The notes under the pieces were generated by a model that had not been told where the DNA came from, did not search any database, and was given only the letters and a program-made list of their open reading frames with translations. A program made the position numbers and the translations under genes. A stretch of 5,474 bases of DNA from a bacterium (GTDB lineage Bacteria; Bacillota; Clostridia; Oscillospirales; Acutalibacteraceae). Below, in pieces: positions 1-5,358 of the stretch. Location: positions 1 through 5,474 of the forward strand of contig JAHKXX010000316.1 in NCBI GenBank assembly GCA_020627425.1, given 5' to 3'. Position 1 is the stretch's first letter, and each line of letters opens with the position of its first letter.

Positions 1-9
1 GAGGAGTTT

Positions 10-507
10 ATGTCCTTATTCCTGACAATAGTGATAGCAGCTGCTTCGGTTGCAGTCGTTATAGTCATTATAGTAGTTGTTGTAAAGGTTGCGAAAAAGA
101 ACAAAAAGAACAGACCCACTCCCCCACCGTCTGCGCCGAAGCCTCAACCAAAACCGCAGGAAAAGACTCCGCGTGATACAAGACCCGTAGACAAATTCAA
201 AAATAATAAAAAAGCCGTTGATCCCGACCTTGTCGATTATGAAAAAATAGAACATGACTCTCTTGAAAATCTGATCAAACGCGGTCCCGATGATGCATTC
301 AATAAAAATGCGGACGATATAGAGTCAAATGTAGAGCTTGAAAAACTGATCAAAAAAGGTCCCGAAAATTCCTTCAGCGGTACAGCCGACGACTATCAGA
401 TAGACCCCAACCTTGCAAGCCTGATACGCACGGGCGGCGACGGACTGGGAGTAGGAAAAGCCGAGGAACAGCCGGAGCCTGAGAATGATGAAGAAAACTA
501 CGAATAA
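10..507 (+). CDS. Single-pass membrane protein with three 25-residue repeats, function unknown
   Basis: A 165-residue protein that I do not recognise. Residues 4-25 form one very hydrophobic Val/Ile-rich helix, followed at once by a basic stretch (KVAKKNKKNR), so by the positive-inside rule the tail should lie in the cytoplasm. Residues 36-50 are a Pro/Lys linker. From residue 85 a unit recurs with exact 25-residue spacing, starting at Leu85, Leu110 and Leu135: first LENLIKRGPDDAF, then LEKLIKKGPENSF, then a decayed LASLIRTGGDGLG. In the first two units an ADD motif follows a few residues later. The C-terminus is strongly acidic. The ATG at 10 follows a GAGGAG purine run at 1-6; its spacing is short, but no better start is visible. 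It is the first visible gene of a three-gene cluster; genes upstream cannot be seen. The repeats suggest protein binding or scaffolding, which is inference only. Confidence 0.82.
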   Translation: MSLFLTIVIAAASVAVVIVIIVVVVKVAKKNKKNRPTPPPSAPKPQPKPQEKTPRDTRPVDKFKNNKKAVDPDLVDYEKIEHDSLENLIKRGPDDAFNKNADDIESNVELEKLIKKGPENSFSGTADDYQIDPNLASLIRTGGDGLGVGKAEEQPEPENDEENYE

Positions 508-530
508 GAGCAGGACTCGGAGGAGTTGCT

Positions 531-1043
531 ATGACTAAAAAGTATCACCTTGTGAATACGGTCATTGTCTGGGGAATGTTTTTCTACGGACTGTTCAGTC
601 TTTTGATGACGTGGGAAAACCTGCCCGATACTATCGGAGTACACTTTTCCCCTTCGGGAAGCTTTGATGTTTTTAGTACAAAGCTCTATGCATTTTATCC
701 GCATATTGTTTCTCTTGTGACGCTTGTCATAAACACTGTATTCGCTCATCTGGCAGGCAGGCTTAAAATAGGCTTATCTGTCACCCAAAAGGGTGCAGAG
801 CTGATAATAGCAGCCCTTATACTGCTGATTGACATCATAAATACATGTGTTTGTCTGACGTTTTCTGTCATATGGAATAACTGCGTTATATGCAGATACC
901 CGCTGAATACCCTTTACCCTCTGATCTTGCTCCTTTTTCTATTCGGCTCGATCCTGGCTTTTATAATCGGTGCTATAGTCATTTCGATAAAATTCAGAAA
1001 ACCAAAGAACAAAAAACAAAATAATCTGTCAAAACGGAGGTGA
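531..1043 (+). CDS. Four-helix membrane protein with a DUF1648-like motif
   Basis: A 170-residue integral membrane protein. Hydrophobic segments lie at about residues 7-27, 53-73, 90-112 and 127-153. The basic N-terminus (MTKKYH), the basic loop near residue 78 and a highly basic tail (from residue 155) predict both ends in the cytoplasm. The first outside loop reads LPDTIGVHFSPSGSFD (residues 31-46), which resembles the LPD-x-I-x-x-HF-x-x-x-G-x-x-D signature of DUF1648 membrane proteins, a family that includes the N-terminal part of SdpI-type immunity proteins. The second outside loop holds a CxxC pair (Cys118 and Cys121). The start has a strong site, GGAGGAG at 519-525, five bases before ATG. 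The gene begins 23 bases after its upstream neighbour, and its last codons carry the ribosome binding site of the next gene, so co-transcription is likely. The family assignment rests on one motif and the topology; the biochemical role is unknown. Confidence 0.82.
   Translation: MTKKYHLVNTVIVWGMFFYGLFSLLMTWENLPDTIGVHFSPSGSFDVFSTKLYAFYPHIVSLVTLVINTVFAHLAGRLKIGLSVTQKGAELIIAALILLIDIINTCVCLTFSVIWNNCVICRYPLNTLYPLILLLFLFGSILAFIIGAIVISIKFRKPKNKKQNNLSKRR
1035..1040 (+). promoter_or_regulatory. Ribosome binding site that fixes the start of the Cys-rich gene
   Basis: CGGAGG, extended by TG, lies inside the last codons of the upstream gene and is eight bases before ATG at 1049. It overlaps the possible GTG start at 1040, so translation should begin at the ATG and not the GTG. 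The arrangement suggests translational coupling to the upstream gene. Confidence 0.8.
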
Positions 1044-1048
1044 AAAAA

Positions 1049-1261
1049 ATGTCAGGAAAAACTATTTTTAAGGTGCTCGGTATAATCTGCGCCATAGGAG
1101 CAGCTGTGATGCTCTATACGCACAGACGCGTGATAATGTCCCTTATTACAGGCGAGCCGATGCCCGAGCCATCCGAATGTGCAAAAAAATGGTGTCCTCC
1201 TGTTATCGCTTGTATGAAGGGCAAAAAATGCTGCTGCACCACGGACGAGGACTGTGAATAA
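1049..1261 (+). CDS. Small membrane-anchored cysteine-rich protein, function unknown
   Basis: A 70-residue protein that I do not recognise. Residues 5-24 form a single hydrophobic helix, followed by HRR. The rest is a short tail with seven cysteines in its last 27 residues (Cys44, 49, 55, 61, 62, 63 and 69), including a Cys triplet in KKCCCTT and a final Asp-Glu-Asp-Cys-Glu. An eighth cysteine, Cys14, is in the helix. A tail so dense in cysteine could bind metal, form disulfides or be lipid-modified; the sequence does not decide between these. There is no lipobox-type signal at the N-terminus. The start is placed at ATG 1049 and not GTG 1040 because of the ribosome binding site spacing. It is the last gene of the small membrane operon, just before a terminator. 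An unusual composition at this length raises the chance of a minor misannotation, but the ribosome binding site and context favour a real gene. Confidence 0.78.
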   Translation: MSGKTIFKVLGIICAIGAAVMLYTHRRVIMSLITGEPMPEPSECAKKWCPPVIACMKGKKCCCTTDEDCE

Positions 1262-1280
1262 AACACTATGAAAAAACAAC

Positions 1281-1313
1281 AAAATCCCTTGCCTTATTGG
1301 TAAGGGATTTTTT
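1281..1313 (+). terminator. Intrinsic terminator of the small membrane operon
   Basis: A 13-pair stem (1281-1293 with 1299-1311, one G-U pair) closes a five-base TTATT loop. It starts with AAAATCCCTT and ends in AAGGGATTTT, running into six T residues at 1308-1313. It lies 20 bases after the last stop codon. On the minus strand the same stem is followed by GTTGTTTTTT, so it could also act as a back-up stop for pckA transcripts. Confidence 0.9.
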
Positions 1314-1337
1314 GCTACATACTCGATTGTGATACAC

Positions 1338-1366
1338 AAAAAGGCTGCCCGCAAGGGACAGCCTTT
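1338..1366 (-). terminator. Intrinsic terminator of pckA
   Basis: On the minus strand AAAGGCTG pairs with CAGCCTTT (1359-1366 with 1340-1347), extended by CCC/GGG with one bulged base. The loop is TTGC in the minus-strand RNA. It is followed by a T run (complement of A1338-1342). It begins 21 bases beyond the pckA stop codon. On the plus strand the stem is followed by a looser T-rich stretch (1364-1379), so it may work in both directions and insulate the two convergent units. Confidence 0.88.
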
Positions 1367-1387
1367 AGTTTTGGTTTTTAAGAATAA

Positions 1388-3082
1388 TTATGAAAGTGCG
1401 TCAACGAGCTTCTGTACAGCCTCAAGTGCTTCATCAGGCAACTTGTCGTAGCCGTCCTTCTTCTCTGCAAAGCCCTTTATAGCGTTTACACGGTTCTCCA
1501 TAGCGCTCTTCAGAGCAGCCTTGTACTCAGGATCGTTAAGGTCGGGTGTAAAGCCTTCCCAGTTGAGTATCTCTATATCGTCAAAGGGACCCCACTTCTC
1601 AAAGTCAGCCTTGCCCTCTACGATAGCCTCAAGTATGCCGAGTGTATCTTCCTTCTGTACCTTCTTGCCCATAAAGTCGCCTGTGTTTACTATATAGCAA
1701 GCAACGTTCTTCTCTTCAACGAGCTTCTTGAACTTTACATAGTCGTTTACGAGAGGATATGTTCTGAACGGGTTAGCATAAGGAACTATACGAAGTGCGT
1801 TCATATCTGTTCCTGCCTTTACACGCTCTGCGCTGGAGGTCTTTGTAGCAAGGGTAGCACCCATTACAGACGCCAGAGCAGCACCGCTGAGCTTCAGGCA
1901 CGGAGGAATTGTAGGATCCTTCATGATCCAGATTATGGAGTTTACGGGTGAGTCGATCTTGTCAACACGGTTCGGTGACCAGAGCTTTGACTTTATTGCA
2001 CGGCCGTTGCCGTTTCTTATATCCTCGGTAACAAGCTGTATCTTGCCGTCCTCGTCCTTTGTGCATGAGCAGTTCTGAACGCTGAGCAGATACTTGTTGT
2101 CGGGGCAGCCTGTCGGATAGTCGGCTGTCTTGTCAAAGTATGAAGGCTCGAGTGCGATAGAAGCACAGGTATCAGTGTTGATAATAAATGCATCATCGTG
2201 AAGAACGGTGATATTCGGATACTTGCCGTCGTGCTTTGCGTGTGTCAGTGTAGACTTACCTGAGCCTGACAGACCGAATACGGAAGCAACATACTTGCTG
2301 CCGTCTGCAAGGGTGTATTCCTTCTGACCGCCGTGGCAGGAAGCATAACCATTGCGGTTAGCTATAGCCCACGCAATAGTCAGAGTACCCTTCTTGTGCT
2401 CGCCGAAATACTTCATACCGAGTATAGCGGCACAGTTCTGATCTGTATCAAAATAGCAGAGTGTTCTGTCGTCTGACAGACAGCTGTAATCAACGTCCGG
2501 TGACGGAGTGGGTGCCCACTGAGGATCGGAGAAGATGTATATATCAGGCTCGTTGCCGTTGCCTACGGGCTGGGACTCCTTGTACATCTTTGCATAGGTG
2601 TCGTTTATGTACTGGAAGTTAAGCAGCCAGTTGTACATAAGAACCTCTTCACCCTCGGGTATCAGCAAGTGTGCCTTTACCATAAACTCGGGATCAAGTC
2701 CTATATATGCTGTTGCGTGATAAAGCTTTTTGAAGCGGGTCTTGTAAACCGCGTCCATAACTACCTTGTCAAGCTTTGTATCGTCTACGCCCGGCTCGCC
2801 CTTTATACGTCTTGCTACTGCATATCTGCCTGTTACGGCGCCGTCGTTAAAGAGAATGACCTTTGCGCCCTCGGGAAGACCTACCTCCTGCGGCTTATAT
2901 ACAGGCATATCCGTAATAACTGCGCCCGGTGAATTCTTTGCGAGGTTATAAGCCTCGTTGAGCGAGCTTATTTCTACTACGTTGTTGCCATAGAAAGCAG
3001 CCTCAATTATTGAACGTGTTTTTGAAAATCCTACTTTTCCCTTTCCTATTTCAGATATAGGATAATACGCTTTTGTTGACAT
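1388..3082 (-). CDS. pckA: Phosphoenolpyruvate carboxykinase (ATP)
   Basis: Complete, 564 residues, slightly longer than the 540-residue E. coli enzyme. It interconverts oxaloacetate + ATP and PEP + CO2 + ADP in the cytoplasm. In gluconeogenesis it makes PEP; in many anaerobes it runs toward oxaloacetate to feed malate and succinate formation while making ATP. Against remembered E. coli PckA motifs, TGR at 84-86 matches the substrate arginine region (R65). KKG at 230-232 matches K212-K213, and His250 in ASCHG matches the metal-binding H232. The P-loop GLSGSGKST is at 270-278, and HDD at 295-297 matches the D268-D269 metal site. The IVNTG region near 464-468 matches YLVNTG. The PPxxR segment reads PPCLK (393-397), so Lys replaces the usual Arg333. 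The ATG has an AGGGGG site nine bases upstream (3092-3097). It is transcribed alone, divergently from glgA. Family assignment is firm; the direction of flux in the cell is inferred. Confidence 0.96.
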   Translation of the reverse strand: MSTKAYYPISEIGKGKVGFSKTRSIIEAAFYGNNVVEISSLNEAYNLAKNSPGAVITDMPVYKPQEVGLPEGAKVILFNDGAVTGRYAVARRIKGEPGVDDTKLDKVVMDAVYKTRFKKLYHATAYIGLDPEFMVKAHLLIPEGEEVLMYNWLLNFQYINDTYAKMYKESQPVGNGNEPDIYIFSDPQWAPTPSPDVDYSCLSDDRTLCYFDTDQNCAAILGMKYFGEHKKGTLTIAWAIANRNGYASCHGGQKEYTLADGSKYVASVFGLSGSGKSTLTHAKHDGKYPNITVLHDDAFIINTDTCASIALEPSYFDKTADYPTGCPDNKYLLSVQNCSCTKDEDGKIQLVTEDIRNGNGRAIKSKLWSPNRVDKIDSPVNSIIWIMKDPTIPPCLKLSGAALASVMGATLATKTSSAERVKAGTDMNALRIVPYANPFRTYPLVNDYVKFKKLVEEKNVACYIVNTGDFMGKKVQKEDTLGILEAIVEGKADFEKWGPFDDIEILNWEGFTPDLNDPEYKAALKSAMENRVNAIKGFAEKKDGYDKLPDEALEAVQKLVDALS

Positions 3083-3106
3083 CGTTTTTTGCCCCCTATA
3101 TTATTT

Positions 3107-3164
3107 TACCGAAAATGACCCGGATATCTTCTGCCGGACACGGGTCTGTTTTTGTTTTACGGTA
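3107..3164 (-). promoter_or_regulatory. Structured 5' leader hairpin of pckA mRNA
   Basis: The predicted pckA transcript starts near 3165, and its first bases fold into a long imperfect hairpin. The outer stem TACCG-(T)-AAAA (3164-3155) pairs with TTTTCGGTA (3115-3107). After an internal loop, GACCCG (3146-3141) pairs with CGGGTC (3122-3117) around an 18-base loop. The ribosome binding site follows ten bases after the stem and is left open. There is no T run after it in the gene's direction, so it is more likely an mRNA-stabilising or regulator-binding structure than an attenuator. I do not recognise a known riboswitch. Confidence 0.6.
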
Positions 3165-3171
3165 CTTATAT

Positions 3172-3200
3172 ATTTTACTTCTTATACTATTTTTTGTCAA
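3172..3200 (-). promoter_or_regulatory. Promoter of pckA
   Basis: The minus strand reads TTGACA (3200-3195), a 17-base spacer, then TAAAAT (3177-3172). This is a perfect -35 box and a five-of-six -10 box for the housekeeping sigma factor. It predicts a start near 3165 and a leader of about 83 bases. No obvious catabolite-control (cre-like) palindrome overlaps it. Confidence 0.85.
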
Positions 3201-3260
3201 GACAGTAAGCTGCCCTTAACTGACTTAAAACGGCTTTTTATGCAATTTTTTGCCCGACTC

Positions 3261-3353
3261 ATTCAAAACTGCGTGATTTCCCCGACAAAAAGGGCTTTTT
3301 GTACAAAGCCTGTTTTATTTTTTGAATAATCGGGGTTATTAAAATTCAAAACT
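3261..3353. repeat. Repeated ATTCAAAA motif in the divergent control region
   Basis: ATTCAAAACT occurs exactly at 3261-3270 and again at 3344-3353. Its inverse, TTTTGAAT, is at 3320-3327. The 3320-3351 part forms an inverted repeat: TTTTGAA/TTCAAAA outside and TAAT/ATTA inside, with a three-base bulge. Related TTGAATAAT is found again at 3487-3495, and TTGAAT at 3512-3517 is the -35 box of glgA. It may be a set of operator half-sites, but no regulator is known from the sequence, and the region is AT-rich, so chance is not excluded. Confidence 0.4.
3293..3322. terminator. Terminator-like hairpin inside the pckA-glgA intergenic region
   Basis: GGCTTT (3293-3298) pairs with AAAGCC (3305-3310) around a six-base loop. 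On the plus strand it is followed by TGTTTTATTTTTT; on the minus strand it is followed by CTTTTTG. It therefore resembles a short terminator in both directions. No gene or convincing promoter lies just before it on either strand. It may stop stray antisense transcription between the two divergent promoters, or end an unrecognised small RNA. Confidence 0.45.
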
Positions 3354-3511
3354 AATATATCTCCCTCCTGCATGCACGACGGCACCGGCTATGGAAAAAG
3401 ACGTGCAGAAAAACAAAAGAATCTCTGTAATACAACAAAAAAAGAGCTTGTGGGAATATTTTTTTGCAGAAAATAAAATCGGTAACTTGAATAATTATTT
3501 GATTTTGGGTG

Positions 3512-3540
3512 TTGAATTTTTATTAATATTGTTATATAAT
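3512..3540 (+). promoter_or_regulatory. glgA: Promoter of glgA
   Basis: TTGAAT (3512-3517), a 17-base spacer, then a perfect TATAAT (3535-3540). Transcription should begin near 3547, giving a leader of about 77 bases. The upstream DNA is strongly AT-rich and could act as an UP-like element. It faces away from the pckA promoter, about 310 bases distant. Confidence 0.85.
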
Positions 3541-3549
3541 GGAAGTGTG

Positions 3550-3599
3550 TATAAATCAGCCGGAAAACAGCCTTCTGTGCGGCAGTTTTCGGGTTTATA
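3550..3599 (+). promoter_or_regulatory. glgA: Structured 5' leader hairpin of glgA mRNA
   Basis: Starting three bases after the predicted transcription start, a long interrupted stem can form. TATAAA (3550-3555) pairs with TTTATA (3594-3599), CC with GG, GAAAAC (3563-3568) with GTTTTC (3585-3590), and GCC (3570-3572) with GGC (3581-3583). The top loop is eight bases (TTCTGTGC). Single mismatches (G-G and A-A) and one four-base bulge interrupt it. The ribosome binding site GGAGG (3613-3617) lies 13 bases after the stem and is not covered. No T run follows, so it is not a clear terminator. A role in mRNA stability or regulator binding is inferred. Confidence 0.6.
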
Positions 3600-3623
3600 A
3601 TTTAATGCTTATGGAGGAAAATT

Positions 3624-5075
3624 ATGAGAAATGTACTGTTTGTTGCATCAGAGTGCTATCCCTTTATCAAGACAGGCGGACTTGCCGATGTTGTAGGCGC
3701 TCTGCCGAAAATGCTGAACAAGGACGAATTTGATGTAAGAGTTGTTATCCCGAAATATATGTGTATCCCGTGGGAGTACAGAAAGGATTTTCACTACATA
3801 ACCAGCTTTTATATGGATATGGGTCACAACCCGAACCATGTTTATGTTGGCATTATGGAGTACGAGCACGAGGGCATTAAATACTATTTCATTGACAACG
3901 AGGGCTATTTCGGCGGCGACCGTCCGTATGGAAATCTGCGTTGGGATCTGGAAAAATTCACGTTTTTTGACAAGGCTGTGCTTGCGATCCTCCCTGTTAT
4001 CGGATTCAAGCCCGACATAATACACTGCCACGACTGGCAGGCTTCACTCGTACCGGTATTTCTTCGTACACTGTACAAAGACAACGGCTTTTTCTGGGGT
4101 ACAAAGGTAATTATGACCATACACAACCTGAAATTCCAGGGTATATGGGACATAAAGACCTTCAGATATCTGACGGGATTCCCTGATTATGTATTCACAC
4201 CCGAGAATATGGAGTACCACAAGGACGCCAATATGCTGAAGGCAGGAATAGTATTCTCCGACTATGTTACAACGGTAAGTGACACATATGCAGGAGAGAT
4301 ACAGATGCCGTATTACGGCGAGGGTCTTGACGGACTTATGCGACACAAGAACCATTCTCTGTGCGGTATAGTAAACGGTATCGACTACAACGTATACAAT
4401 CCCGAGCACGACATACAGATCTACGAGCACTACACAGCCGATAGCTTTAACAAAAAGGTAATGAACAAGCGCGGCTTGCAGGAAGAGCTCGGGCTGCCTG
4501 TGGACGACAACAAGTTTATGATAGCCATCATATCGAGGCTTACCGACCAGAAGGGTCTTGATCTCGTAAATTATGCTATAGAGCGTATTCTGGACGAGCA
4601 CACTCAGTTTGTTGTACTGGGTACAGGCGAAGAGCAGTACGAGAACACCTTTAAATATTATCAGTGGAAAATGCCCGACCGTATGTCTGCAAACATTTAC
4701 TATTCGGACAACCGCGCACACAAGCTGTATGCGGCTGCGGACGCTATGCTTATGCCGTCTCGTTTTGAGCCGTGCGGACTTACACAGCTGATAGCGCTGC
4801 GTTACGGCACCATACCGATAGTTCGTGAGACAGGCGGACTGAGAGACACCGTACAGCCGTACAACTGGTACGACAACACCGGCACAGGCTTCACCTTTGC
4901 CAATTACAACGCAGACGAGATGATGAACGCGATAAACTATGCAAAGACCGTATACTTCACAGAGAGGACCCGTTGGGAAGAGATCGCAAAGCGCGGAATG
5001 TCGCAGGACTTCTCATGGAGACGCTCTGCAGAGAGATATCAGGAGCTATACTACAGAATAACCCCCTGGTATTAA
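3624..5075 (+). CDS. glgA: Glycogen synthase (ADP-glucose, GT5 family)
   Basis: Complete, 483 residues, the usual length for bacterial GlgA (about 477-490). It adds glucose from ADP-glucose to the non-reducing end of alpha-1,4-glucan in the cytoplasm. Two Rossmann-type halves are visible. The N-terminal half has the ADP-glucose motif KTGGLADV (residues 16-23), HCHDWQ (134-139), TIHNLKFQG (165-173) and LKAGIVFSD (205-213). The C-terminal half has NGID (251-254), SRLTDQKG (304-311, with Arg305 and Lys310 matching E. coli R300 and K305), FEPCGL (381-386, catalytic Glu382 and Cys384) and TGGLRDTV (403-410). All key residues are present. The ATG has GGAGG six bases upstream. It stands alone: no glgC, glgD, glgB or glgP is adjacent in the window. 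It is divergent from pckA with its own promoter and structured leader. No strong terminator follows within the next 100 bases. Confidence 0.98.
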   Translation: MRNVLFVASECYPFIKTGGLADVVGALPKMLNKDEFDVRVVIPKYMCIPWEYRKDFHYITSFYMDMGHNPNHVYVGIMEYEHEGIKYYFIDNEGYFGGDRPYGNLRWDLEKFTFFDKAVLAILPVIGFKPDIIHCHDWQASLVPVFLRTLYKDNGFFWGTKVIMTIHNLKFQGIWDIKTFRYLTGFPDYVFTPENMEYHKDANMLKAGIVFSDYVTTVSDTYAGEIQMPYYGEGLDGLMRHKNHSLCGIVNGIDYNVYNPEHDIQIYEHYTADSFNKKVMNKRGLQEELGLPVDDNKFMIAIISRLTDQKGLDLVNYAIERILDEHTQFVVLGTGEEQYENTFKYYQWKMPDRMSANIYYSDNRAHKLYAAADAMLMPSRFEPCGLTQLIALRYGTIPIVRETGGLRDTVQPYNWYDNTGTGFTFANYNADEMMNAINYAKTVYFTERTRWEEIAKRGMSQDFSWRRSAERYQELYYRITPWY

Positions 5076-5081
5076 GCGGCG

Positions 5082-5099
5082 GTGCAGTGCCTGCACTGT
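5082..5099 (+). other. Short hairpin just after glgA without a T run
   Basis: Two overlapping foldings are possible: GTGCAG/CTGCAC (5082-5087 with 5091-5096, three-base loop) or CAGTG/CACTG (5085-5089 with 5094-5098, four-base loop). No T run follows, so it is not a classical intrinsic terminator. It might protect the 3' end of glgA mRNA, or belong to the outer edge of the structured repeat that follows. Confidence 0.4.
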
Positions 5100-5107
5100 C
5101 AATTCGC

Positions 5108-5228
5108 GCATTCTACTTGGTGTTGTCGCCTACATTTTGGCACGCGTACGAATTTGGTTTATTATACCTCTTTGTCCGCGTCACGGCGTATATAGCGCCG
5201 CTTAGCGCTGCTTTGGAGTGATAGCGAG
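5108..5228 (-). repeat. Structured repeat, left copy (inverted relative to the right copy)
   Basis: The reverse complement of this stretch aligns without gaps to 5362-5474: by hand count about 47 of 63 positions match over 5108-5170 and 31 of 50 over 5171-5220. After a six-base shift, ATAGCGAG at 5221-5228 matches ATAGCGGAG in the other copy. The best core is a perfect 13-base match, GGCACGCGTACGA (5139-5151). No convincing ORF with a ribosome binding site lies in it. An internal hairpin pairs 5183-5188 with 5196-5201. In the minus-strand RNA its outermost pair is G-U, while on the plus strand it would be an A-C mismatch, which weakly favours reading this copy on the minus strand. It may be a mobile repeat or a structured RNA family member; I do not recognise it. 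Confidence 0.75.
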
Positions 5229-5357
5229 TGTGTTTGTCTGCCATATATAGTGTACCGACAGAATAAAAGAATAAAAGAATAATAAGTGTGAGAAATCCCA
5301 TAAGACTCATTGTACTGCTTTCTCGGAGACAAAGAGCAGAGTAGAAAAATATAGTTG
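5229..5357. other. AT-richer spacer between the two inverted copies
   Basis: This 129-base spacer has no credible gene. It contains a short tandem repeat of GAATAAAA (see the separate entry). Near its right edge a weak outward promoter can be proposed on the plus strand: GAGACA (5326-5331), 18 bases, TATAGT (5350-5355). It would start transcription near 5362, the inner edge of the right copy. The -35 box matches only four of six positions, so this is tentative. No equally good promoter was found facing the left copy. Confidence 0.35.
5261..5282 (+). repeat. Short tandem repeat of GAATAAAA
   Basis: The eight-base unit GAATAAAA is present twice in full (5261-5268 and 5269-5276) and then partly (GAATAA, 5277-5282). 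It lies in the middle of the spacer between the inverted copies. Such simple tracts change length easily by slippage; no function is evident. Confidence 0.7.
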
Positions 5358-5358
5358 C

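Noticed and set aside
1040..1048. GTG start at 1040 for the cysteine-rich protein (73 residues)
   Set aside because: The GTG overlaps the ribosome binding site itself; ATG at 1049 has GGAGG at ideal spacing.
3293..3310. Rex or cre operator at the TTTGTACAAA palindrome
   Set aside because: It lacks the spacing of the Rex site (TTGTxA...TxACAA) and the cre consensus; the hairpin with T-rich flanks explains it better.
3263..3349. Possible 28-residue minus-strand mini-ORF with a TTG start after an AGGAGG at 3364-3369
   Set aside because: The spacing from AGGAGG to TTG is 14 bases, too long, and the ORF crosses the terminator-like hairpin; the peptide has no recognisable features.
3550..3599. 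Transcription attenuator before glgA
   Set aside because: The stem is not followed by a T run and no alternative antiterminator pairing was seen.
3391..3600. Possible 69-residue plus-strand ORF between pckA and glgA
   Set aside because: No ribosome binding site before its ATG, low-complexity Lys/Asn-rich translation from AT-rich DNA, and it runs across the glgA promoter and leader hairpin.
4044..4721. Long minus-strand open frame of 225 codons inside glgA
   Set aside because: It is opposite a gene with all conserved GlgA motifs, has no family resemblance and is explained by codon bias of the sense strand.
5261..5282. CRISPR-like or larger tandem array at the GAATAAAA repeat
   Set aside because: Only two and a half units of eight bases with no spacers; it is a simple-sequence tract.
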